This document shows positions 57,781 to 64,000 of a stretch of DNA of 64,000 bases, one piece after another (positions within the stretch are counted from its first letter, which is position 1; every line of letters starts with the position of its first letter). The stretch spans positions 2,232,001 through 2,296,000 of the forward strand of contig NZ_CP041638.1 in the NCBI RefSeq assembly GCF_007197775.1. Reading direction: 5' to 3'. The position numbers and the translations under genes were made by a program. The stretch comes from Thalassotalea sp. PS06. GTDB taxonomy: Bacteria; Pseudomonadota; Gammaproteobacteria; Enterobacterales; Alteromonadaceae. The notes under the pieces are model-generated. The model was not told the origin of the DNA and ran no database searches. It worked only from the letters and a program-made list of their open reading frames with translations.

Positions 57781-59436
57781 TTATTCGAAAATGATTTTTT
57801 GTTGAGGTGTTTCTGGTAGCTTTTCCAGATAATACTGCTCAATTTCGTTGCGCTTTAATTTTAGCGTCGGCGTTAACAACTCATTCTCAGGTTTCCAGGA
57901 ATGCTGACAAACCAGCAGATAATCCAGGCGCTGATGGCTTTCCAACTGACCATTAACTTCCGACAACAATTGCTCTAGCAAAGCAGTTTGCTCGGCTTGT
58001 GCCTGCGGCGCATTTTCACTGAGAACCACTAAACCAATCGGTTGCTTCATGCCTGAACCGATGACACAGGCCTGCTCAAGCGCGCTATTGCTAAGCAATA
58101 AACGTTCAATCGGTACTGGCACCACATATTTGCCTTTGGCGGTTTTAAACTGCTCTTTAATTCGGCCGATAATTTTAAAATCACCGTCCGCTGTCAATTC
58201 ACCCTTATCGCCAGTATGGAACCAACCATCAGTAAAGGCCTGCTCTGTATTTTCCGGATCAAGATAGTAGTCCTCGAAAACCGCATCTCCGCGGATCATG
58301 ATTTCCTGGGCTTCAGAAAGCTTCATTTCAACGCATGGTAACGCTTTGCCAATGGTACCGATGCGATTTTCATCAAAGGGTAAATTACCGCAGGACAAGC
58401 CTGAGGTTTCGGTCATCCCCCACCCTTCGCCGATATTCATACCTAATTTTTGATACCAACGTAACAACTCTTCTGAGACCGGCGCTGAACCGCAGCCAAA
58501 TACCTGAACCTGATCCAATCCCAGCTTGGTACGAATTTTCTTGGCGACAATATTGCCCAGTATTGGCAGGGACAATAACAGGCTAAGCTTTTTCTGCGGC
58601 ATGGCTTTGAGGATTTGCGCCTGGAATTTCACCCACAGTCTTGGCACAGACAAGAAGAAGGTTGGACGAGCGTGTTGCACGTCATCAATAAAGGTATCTA
58701 GGTTGTCGATAAAGAATACTTCCAAGGGTAACTCGTAGGCGATACCTTCAATCAGACCGCGCTCAGTAATATGCGCCAACGGCAAGTACGATACCACACG
58801 TTGTGGTCCGGCATTGCCAATGCCAATAATATCAACGGCACCTTGAGCGGCGGACGCAATATTCTTAAAGGTAATGACCACACCTTTAGGGTTACCGGTT
58901 GTTCCTGAGGTGTAACAAATGGTCATGGTGTCGGTAAGCTCAGGCGATGCGATATCTTGCAGAGGTTCATTGGCACGAATCAGCTCATCCCATACCTGAT
59001 TATTAGGGCCAGAAAAACCACTGACATCGGGATAAGGCATAGAAATAGTCACAAGTTCAGCACTTAGAACATTTTCAAGTGGCTGATAATCATCAAGCCG
59101 ACCAACAAACAAGGCTTTCATGTCACTGTGGTCAATCACATAGCCTATGGTTTTCTCACCTGCTGTCGCATAGATAGGTACCGAAACCATGCCAGCCATC
59201 ATAATGGCCAAATCAGCGATAAACCAATGGGCGCAGTTTTTCGAAATAATGCCAACCCGGTCTCCCGCAGCCAGACCCTGACTTTGCATCGCTGCAGCCA
59301 TTTTACGAGCCTGCTGTTCAACATCGTTAAAACTGTATTGTTGCCAATTGCCCGCGACCGGTTGATTTAAAAACGTTTTATTCGGTTGCTGCTGCGCATG
59401 CTGTAAAAACCGATGCAGGGAGGATTGATAAGCCAT
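57781..59436 (-). CDS. Long-chain acyl-CoA synthetase (AMP-forming)
   Basis: 551 residues from the second ATG (59436), because aaagga is 6 bp before it and directly abuts the first ATG (59442). It activates fatty acids to acyl-CoA through an acyl-adenylate. Motifs: TICYTSGTTGNPKGVV (P-loop) near residue 170, GWGMTETSG near 325, DGWFHTGDKGEL near 405 and IIGRIKEQFKTAKGKYV near 425, whose final lysine region supports catalysis. Related to the FadD15/long-chain group by its eukaryote-like gating region. Convergent with the HupE gene, 13 bp apart. Confidence 0.93.
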   Translation of the reverse strand: MAYQSSLHRFLQHAQQQPNKTFLNQPVAGNWQQYSFNDVEQQARKMAAAMQSQGLAAGDRVGIISKNCAHWFIADLAIMMAGMVSVPIYATAGEKTIGYVIDHSDMKALFVGRLDDYQPLENVLSAELVTISMPYPDVSGFSGPNNQVWDELIRANEPLQDIASPELTDTMTICYTSGTTGNPKGVVITFKNIASAAQGAVDIIGIGNAGPQRVVSYLPLAHITERGLIEGIAYELPLEVFFIDNLDTFIDDVQHARPTFFLSVPRLWVKFQAQILKAMPQKKLSLLLSLPILGNIVAKKIRTKLGLDQVQVFGCGSAPVSEELLRWYQKLGMNIGEGWGMTETSGLSCGNLPFDENRIGTIGKALPCVEMKLSEAQEIMIRGDAVFEDYYLDPENTEQAFTDGWFHTGDKGELTADGDFKIIGRIKEQFKTAKGKYVVPVPIERLLLSNSALEQACVIGSGMKQPIGLVVLSENAPQAQAEQTALLEQLLSEVNGQLESHQRLDYLLVCQHSWKPENELLTPTLKLKRNEIEQYYLEKLPETPQQKIIFE

Positions 59437-59699
59437 TGGCATTCCTTTAAGTGAAATTTTTTTAATTATATAAACACATTACCGTTAAATCATGGTCTTA
59501 GACAAGAGAAGATGAGGATGATTGCGTCTGGCGCACCTCATCGTTGGAAAACTGGGAGTACATGCCCATGCAAGGCAACAGGAAAAGGTTATTGTTAAGA
59601 CGCGGTAGAATCGGTATTTATGGTGGTGATGGCTTTATTAATTGCATCTTGCTGCTAAGTTTGAGAGAGTCGCACTCTTTTTAATGTATCTCGTATTTC

Positions 59700-60110
59700 A
59701 TGACCCTGGCCGACCTTTGCACCCGCAGCACCCAAATCCTATGTGTTATCTTGTTGATAAGCTTTACCTATCGAGACCCTAACTTCCTCGATGCTGCTTA
59801 TTCAGCAGTGCTTACTATCATTCCTTTAGCGGCAAGTAATTACCTGGCGCTACTTTATAAAAAACCGGGCAAAAACAAAGAATTTATCTGGCAATCCGGT
59901 TTCATAGGATGTTTTCTCGCCAATGTGTTTCTGATTATTTACGTGATCTACACTCAATTTTTGTTTATTCAAGGTGCCGAAAGCGTGACCATCGCCGGAT
60001 TTTACTGGGTAATGTTTGTTTACGGCGCGACCCTACTCTACTCTCCTGTAGGTTTCTTAACAGGTGCAGCATTGTCCGGTTTATATCTTGCCGTTCGAAA
60101 TCGGGCTTGA
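59700..60110 (+). CDS. Hypothetical membrane protein, 136 residues
   Basis: Four likely membrane segments: about residues 10-24, 32-52, 68-90 and 100-130. The sequence is basic in the inner loops (KKPGKNKEF, RNRA). I do not recognise a family. No strong ribosome-binding site precedes the ATG. A weak hairpin (agagt-cgc-actct) lies at 59666-59678. A copy of the MITE-like element begins 29 bp after the stop. Confidence 0.6.
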   Translation: MTLADLCTRSTQILCVILLISFTYRDPNFLDAAYSAVLTIIPLAASNYLALLYKKPGKNKEFIWQSGFIGCFLANVFLIIYVIYTQFLFIQGAESVTIAGFYWVMFVYGATLLYSPVGFLTGAALSGLYLAVRNRA

Positions 60111-60139
60111 TATCTGGATTGCTAAACTCATTCAAATAA

Positions 60140-60400
60140 TACCAATCACATTAAATTATTGCTCACTCAGTGAGAATTTAAAGGCTTTTAGACAAGGCTT
60201 TGATTGCAGAGAATGGTAGTTCCATTGTCAAAATCAGTAACGCAGGATAAAGGCCTTTAAAACTCACCCGGAGGGAGTTAGTGAGAGGCCCATTTACTGC
60301 TCTATATTTCATATATAGAATGACTATATCAATAAAATCTATGTTGTGACTGCACCTCTGCCCTAACTCTGAGTTGTGCACAAACTTAGTGTGATTGGTA
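60140..60400 (+). mobile_element. MITE-like element copy 5 (261 bp)
   Basis: Terminal repeats taccaatcacattaa and ttagtgtgattggta are flanked by TAA at 60137-60139 and 60401-60403. Two bases shorter than the 263-bp form. Same orientation as copies 1, 2 and 4. No coding capacity. Confidence 0.87.
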
Positions 60401-60403
60401 TAA

Positions 60404-60581
60404 AGGCGCGAGACGCTCAAGTTTTGGCGCCTGGGGTTGAAAACTCGGTGAAAACAGCATCTGAATCGAGGTGATGCAGGTTCAATCCTGCGTTACAAAT
60501 ATATAGATAGAGAAAACCGCATAAAGCTATTTATAGAATGGACTGTGTTGACGCTTGGCTCGGATATTTTCTGCAGGCAAC
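60404..60581. other. Intergenic stretch downstream of the cold-shock gene
   Basis: No gene. A tRNA T-arm-like hairpin (gcagg-ttcaat-cctgc, 60476-60491) with a 6-nt loop is present, but no cloverleaf around it; it may be an old tRNA remnant. Confidence 0.3.
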
Positions 60582-60611
60582 AAAAAAGGCAGCCTGAGCT
60601 GCCTTTTTTAC
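60582..60611 (-). terminator. Rho-independent terminator of the cold-shock gene
   Basis: aaaaaaggcagc-ctga-gctgccttttt, on the minus strand about 18 bp after the stop of the cold-shock gene. Confidence 0.9.
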
Positions 60612-60629
60612 GAATCTGTTAGTTAAAAC

Positions 60630-60839
60630 TTAAAGTGCTTTAACGTTTTCAGCTTGAGGACCTTTTTGACCTTGAACAACTTCAAACTCAACCTGTTGGC
60701 CTTCAACTAAAGTCTTACGACCAGTACCCTGGATAGCACGGAAGTGAACGAAAACATCCGGACCTTCAGCTTGTTGGATAAAGCCAAAACCTTTATCGTC
60801 GTTAAACCATTTCACTGAACCTGTGCGAACATCAGACAT
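60630..60839 (-). CDS. Cold-shock family protein (CspA-like)
   Basis: 69 residues forming one OB-fold cold-shock domain that binds single-stranded RNA and DNA. RNP1 is KGFGFI and RNP2 is VFVHF. Length and acidity fit the CspA/CspC/CspE set; which paralogue cannot be told. A long upstream AT-rich region (60840-61080) suggests a substantial 5' leader, as cold-induced csp genes have. Confidence 0.95.
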   Translation of the reverse strand: MSDVRTGSVKWFNDDKGFGFIQQAEGPDVFVHFRAIQGTGRKTLVEGQQVEFEVVQGQKGPQAENVKAL

Positions 60840-61322
60840 AGTATATTTCCTAAACTTTTAAAAATTAATGTTACTGGCTCCATCTTAGGAGCTTCCTAGC
60901 TTTTGCGATGTATCTGTTAATATGTCGAGATGTTTGTACTACTTAGAACGGTAAATCGAGATAAAACGTATAGCATTTTCAAGCTTGCCCGAACAGTATA
61001 CAGCTTTTGATCAGGTACACAAGGCATGCAAACATGAATCTTTTGTGAAATTATTGATTTTATTCAGCTCTCGTAGTTATTTCATATAACTATGGCTTAT
61101 ATAAAAAGTGTTACAGATTGTTTTTTCAAACAAATTCATGCTTTCCTGATTAGCAGGGTTGAATGTAGGCCGAATTGGTCCAAAAAGTTCGCAACTCTAG
61201 GAAAACACTGCCCTCACCTACCATTAAGCCTGCTTTTCGCGATTTACACTACACTTGGATCAAGCAATGCCTGAGACTGGTTTTTGGCGTTGCCTATCCA
61301 CTTACAATCAGGAGACAGGAAT
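60840..61322. other. 483-bp divergent intergenic region with probable csp leader
   Basis: AT-rich sequence between divergent genes. It must hold promoters for both. No canonical cold-box was identified with confidence. The open frame at 61092-61274 has no ribosome-binding site and low-complexity composition, and I do not accept it as a gene. Confidence 0.35.
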
Positions 61323-61709
61323 ATGGATATTCAAAAACCGCTGCAAACCCTGGCCAGCCTTGCCCGGGGCGTAGACCCGATATCAAAGCAGGCGTTTGCC
61401 AAAGATTCACCTTACAATCATCCGGAAATTATTCGCGACCTTTTTAGCTGCGTTGATTTTATCAATGACCAAACAAAACGTGTTCGCTTGACTCCGGAGC
61501 AAATCAAACAGAAAAATATTGATAAGGGGTTGCCAATGAATTGCGGCATGCCCTGGACACCAGCATTAAAACAAAATCTGGCGGAGCAGTTTCGACAGGG
61601 TTTGTCGGTGAAAGACCTAGCCAGTAAGTTCGAGCGCACCAATGCATCGATTACCGCCGAGCTGAAGCGCCAGGGGCTTATTAACGAAGGTGGATTACCC
61701 CCCTTCTGA
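61323..61709 (+). CDS. Hypothetical small protein with C-terminal HTH-like segment
   Basis: 128 residues from the ATG at 61323, preceded by ggagacaggaat; the open frame continues 13 codons upstream. The N-terminal part (LASLARGVDPISKQAFAKDSPYNHPEIIRDLFSCVDFI) and the middle (LTPEQIKQKNIDKGLPMNCGMPWT) are not a family I can name with certainty. The C-terminal LSVKDLASKFERTNASITAEL resembles a helix-turn-helix found in small nucleic-acid-binding proteins. Convergent with truC, 5 bp apart. Confidence 0.7.
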   Translation: MDIQKPLQTLASLARGVDPISKQAFAKDSPYNHPEIIRDLFSCVDFINDQTKRVRLTPEQIKQKNIDKGLPMNCGMPWTPALKQNLAEQFRQGLSVKDLASKFERTNASITAELKRQGLINEGGLPPF

Positions 61710-61714
61710 TGCTG

Positions 61715-62524
61715 TTAAACGTTTGAATCCGGGTTTTGCCATTGCAGGGATTGCATTACCTGTTGCCACTGGGAATCCAATGGTGCCCGGATATTTACTT
61801 TCTTATCAGTTATCGGATGTTGAAAATCCAGTTGCCAGGCGTGCAGCATCAAACGTCGAAAGCCAAAATGCTCGCCAAAAAAAGGATTTTGTTTGTTGTC
61901 ACCATAATTGATATCACCAAGCATAGGATGACGTAAATGCGCCATATGACGACGTAACTGATGGCGTCTGCCGGTTTTTGGTTTGAGCTTTACCAAGGAA
62001 TAACGAACCGTAGGGAACTTGCCAACAGGGATTGGCAAACTTGCCTGAGCTAATGTCTGAAAATGGCTGACCGCTTCCTGAGCGGGTTTATCTTCACTAA
62101 CATATTTATCTCCGAGCTTATCCAGTTTTTCCTTTAATGGATAATCAATTTCACCGCTATCCGGGGTAAAGCCTCGACACATCGACAGATAGGTTTTCTG
62201 AATGCGATTTTCCGTAAATTGCTCGCCCATTAACCGCGCTACATCCTGAGTTAATGCAAATAACAAAACTCCGGAAGTTGGCCTGTCGAGGCGATGCAAA
62301 GGATAAACATACTGGCCTACCTGATCGCGAACCAGTTGCAAGGCAAAATACTTTTCATGACGATCAAGATATGAACGATGGACAAACAATCCAGATGGTT
62401 TGTTTACCGCCACCAGATACTCATCTTGATAAAGGATATCCAATACCGGTGCCGGCTCTTCAACCTCAACTTCGCCCTTTAAGTCACCCTGAACATCATT
62501 CACATCGGCGGAATTAGCACTCAT
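61715..62524 (-). CDS. truC: tRNA pseudouridine(65) synthase
   Basis: 269 residues, RluA-family pseudouridine synthase. The catalytic aspartate is in HRLDRPTSGV near residue 78. VAVNKPSGLFVH, KPKTGRRHQLRRHMAHL and GDINYGDNKQN fit TruC, which modifies U65 of tRNA-Ile and tRNA-Asp in E. coli. The start overlaps the yqcC stop by 3 bp (ATGA). An acidic N-terminal extension of about 26 residues is not found in E. coli TruC. Confidence 0.94.
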   Translation of the reverse strand: MSANSADVNDVQGDLKGEVEVEEPAPVLDILYQDEYLVAVNKPSGLFVHRSYLDRHEKYFALQLVRDQVGQYVYPLHRLDRPTSGVLLFALTQDVARLMGEQFTENRIQKTYLSMCRGFTPDSGEIDYPLKEKLDKLGDKYVSEDKPAQEAVSHFQTLAQASLPIPVGKFPTVRYSLVKLKPKTGRRHQLRRHMAHLRHPMLGDINYGDNKQNPFFGEHFGFRRLMLHAWQLDFQHPITDKKVNIRAPLDSQWQQVMQSLQWQNPDSNV

Positions 62525-62886
62525 AATCTAAATTCCTGAGGCTGTACGAACAAGGTTTGATGACGCTGCCCAGATAAAAGCTCGTCGATATCAGCAATGG
62601 TATTAATCAGCTTTGCTGCTTTCTCACCGTGACTTTTGAAGGATTCTTCGGCCATCGGGCACAGACTGATCTGGCTGGGTAATGGCTGTTTCGCATCCAT
62701 CATCGCTGAAATTCTTGGAATAAAAATAAACTGTAGCCATTGCTCAAATCTGAGCGTATCGACACAAAACGGTTGCGTAGATGCCAGTTGTGCGGCTGAA
62801 GGTAACTCAGTTTGCCACAGAGCAAGGACTTCCAGCTCGCTTTGCAGAGCCACTAATAGGTCTTTCAGTTGTTGTGATTTATTCAT
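62521..62886 (-). CDS. yqcC: YqcC family protein
   Basis: 121 residues from the ATG at 62886 (MNKSQQLKDLLVALQSEL), preferred over the longer frame whose first 38 codons lack homology. The helical pattern LEVLALWQ, FEQWLQFIFIPRISAMM and SLCPMAEESF matches YqcC, a small soluble protein of unknown function that precedes truC in many gammaproteobacteria. The 4-bp ATGA overlap with truC implies coupling. Confidence 0.9.
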   Translation of the reverse strand: MNKSQQLKDLLVALQSELEVLALWQTELPSAAQLASTQPFCVDTLRFEQWLQFIFIPRISAMMDAKQPLPSQISLCPMAEESFKSHGEKAAKLINTIADIDELLSGQRHQTLFVQPQEFRL

Positions 62887-63008
62887 GAGAATCTCATTTT
62901 TGAAAAGCGTCGCAATTATACCTGCCTGCAACACCGATTTACAGGTGTACTGAACAATCGGAATTGCTATAATCGCTGCCAATTCATTGGTAAGTAACAC
63001 CCTCTTTT

Positions 63009-64000
63009 ATGTCGCAAATTGATACCCTGTCCGAATTACTGCAATTATCAAATAGCAGCTACCGCGTTTTTGATCTTGGTCGTAAAGTCGAAAAGATTTC
63101 TAAAACCAATTTTGAACGCATTGAACAGGCGATGATGCCTTACCCTTCGCCGCTGCAAGGGCACGCGCATTTGGCGGTAGTGTTCTGGCAAAAACGTCCG
63201 GAAACGCCTTATATCTGGTTTATCAAATTACCGTTAGACGAGCGTGGGCTGTTGAATCAGGCAGCGCGAAATCATTTTATTGCGATCATTATCGAAGCAC
63301 TTGGTAACGACCTGACTGTCGATCCCACGGAAAAACAGGAAGAATTGTTAAAAGCCAACCCATACAATTTCACCCCATCTCAATATAAGTTAGCGGCATT
63401 AAATTCGACTCTTAAATTCGAATTCAAACAGCCGGCTTCGCAATATTTCGAGCATTGTCATTTGTATTTCACAGGTGAGCTTGGCTGGGATAATTGGCAA
63501 GGAATTGGCGTCCAGGGCTTGTGTGATTTTGCCGCAAGAATTAACGAAGGTACTAATAAAGGTGCCAATGCCGACATTCTGGCCAATGCCCTTCCTCATC
63601 TGCCTGAGCAGGTATTTACGCCGCTGAGTGTAGCGTTGGAAAACCAGCAATTGCCGGTGGTCCTAAATGAGGTATTAGCGCAAATGGCAAAATCTGAGTT
63701 AGAAAAAGATTCGCCGGATAGCAATTATCTTAGCGCTATTGTCAGAGCTATGAGTGGTAATGCGTTAAACCCATTATTTCTGGAATTGGCAGATACATTA
63801 ATTAGTGACAACCGTTGTCAGAAATTAGAAATATTTGTCGCAATTTCAGGTCGAGGATGGATGGCGTTGGCCGATTATTCTCGTATGCAGAAATTCCTTG
63901 AGGCCGTGGTCGAGTTTATTGATCAGCAAACGTTTTTCGCCCTATTTCAGGATTTGGTCGCCTTACCAATGATTCGCCCGGTATTGCTGCAAGTCATTCG
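63009..64000 (+). CDS. DUF3549 family protein, C-terminus cut by window edge
   Basis: From the ATG at 63009 the frame is open to the window end (330 codons). It begins MSQIDTLSELLQLSNSSYRV and has VEKISKTNFERIEQAMMPYP, AHLAVVFWQ, IWFIKLPLDERGLLNQAARNHF and HLYFTGELGWDNWQGIGVQGLCDF. These match the DUF3549 family common in Alteromonadales and Vibrionales, of unknown function. No signal peptide or membrane segment. It diverges from yqcC by 122 bp. Confidence 0.88.
   Translation, partial: MSQIDTLSELLQLSNSSYRVFDLGRKVEKISKTNFERIEQAMMPYPSPLQGHAHLAVVFWQKRPETPYIWFIKLPLDERGLLNQAARNHFIAIIIEALGNDLTVDPTEKQEELLKANPYNFTPSQYKLAALNSTLKFEFKQPASQYFEHCHLYFTGELGWDNWQGIGVQGLCDFAARINEGTNKGANADILANALPHLPEQVFTPLSVALENQQLPVVLNEVLAQMAKSELEKDSPDSNYLSAIVRAMSGNALNPLFLELADTLISDNRCQKLEIFVAISGRGWMALADYSRMQKFLEAVVEFIDQQTFFALFQDLVALPMIRPVLLQVI

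Noticed and set aside
60178-60420. 80-codon open frame on the minus strand
   Set aside because: It lies almost wholly in MITE copy 5, and its tail is the element's common antisense peptide.
60440-60500. Possible tRNA from a T-arm-like gcaggttcaatcctgc
   Set aside because: The loop has six bases and no acceptor, D or anticodon arms can be drawn around it.
61092-61274. 60-codon open frame upstream of the small HTH-like protein gene
   Set aside because: No ribosome-binding site and no recognisable composition. It lies in the divergent promoter region.

Overview
The window looks like chromosomal DNA of a marine gammaproteobacterium of the Alteromonadales, most like Colwelliaceae (Thalassotalea/Colwellia type). 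I infer this from moderate GC content, the conserved housekeeping order hemA-prfA-prmC facing lolB-ispE-tRNA-Gln-prs-rplY-pth-ychF, and lineage-typical genes (YciK, DUF3549, YqcC-TruC, Pla-1/cef-type lipase, S9 peptidase). No species assignment is possible from sequence reading alone. No transposase, integrase, CRISPR array or prophage gene was seen; the mobile signal is a small non-autonomous element present five times.

Layout. 1-11 kb: an AraC-type regulator cut by the window edge, then the periplasmic pair pbpC and alpha-2-macroglobulin (minus strand), a DUF3293 gene and a DUF3300 gene with a repeat-rich tail. 11-16.4 kb: a GNAT acetyltransferase gene split by a mobile element, then sbcC and sbcD, which overlap by 4 bp. 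16.4-20 kb: an accessory stretch with a PEP-CTERM-like protein, two unrecognised genes, a truncated cyclase remnant and a 97-bp tandem array of paired hairpins. 20-29 kb: S9 peptidase, class I fumarase, then pabB, a CoA-pyrophosphatase-type Nudix gene and sdaA on the plus strand, then cysB. 29-41 kb: topA, a large lipoprotein with Ig-like (Big) domains, a DAACS symporter, a hairpin repeat array, a thiopurine methyltransferase gene split by the same mobile element, sohB and a lipase lipoprotein. 41-51 kb: the conserved core (yciK, prmC, prfA, hemA, lolB, ispE, tRNA-Gln, prs, rplY, pth, ychF). 51-58 kb: a same-strand run of TonB-dependent receptor, DUF3604 PHP-type hydrolase, membrane-anchored parvulin and HupE/UreJ-type membrane protein, the best candidate here for a functionally undescribed system. 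58-64 kb: a long-chain acyl-CoA ligase, a small membrane protein, a cold-shock protein, a small unrecognised protein, truC-yqcC and the start of a DUF3549 gene.

How parts work together. PbpC with alpha-2-macroglobulin is a known envelope-defence and repair pairing. SbcCD processes DNA hairpins, which is notable in a window rich in hairpin repeats, though that link is only suggestive. hemA/prfA/prmC and lolB/ispE/prs diverge from a shared 140-220 bp control region. The TonB receptor, secreted PHP hydrolase, parvulin and HupE protein could form one outer-to-inner-membrane acquisition route.

The strongest new observations are: (1) five copies of a 261-273 bp element with 15-bp terminal inverted repeats and a 3-bp TTA/TAA target duplication, two of them inside genes, with the frame restored exactly when one is removed in silico; (2) an exactly 97-bp-periodic hairpin array with a 291-bp super-period; (3) an array of small hairpins whose stems differ in sequence but keep their pairing; (4) the TonB-DUF3604-parvulin-HupE cluster.
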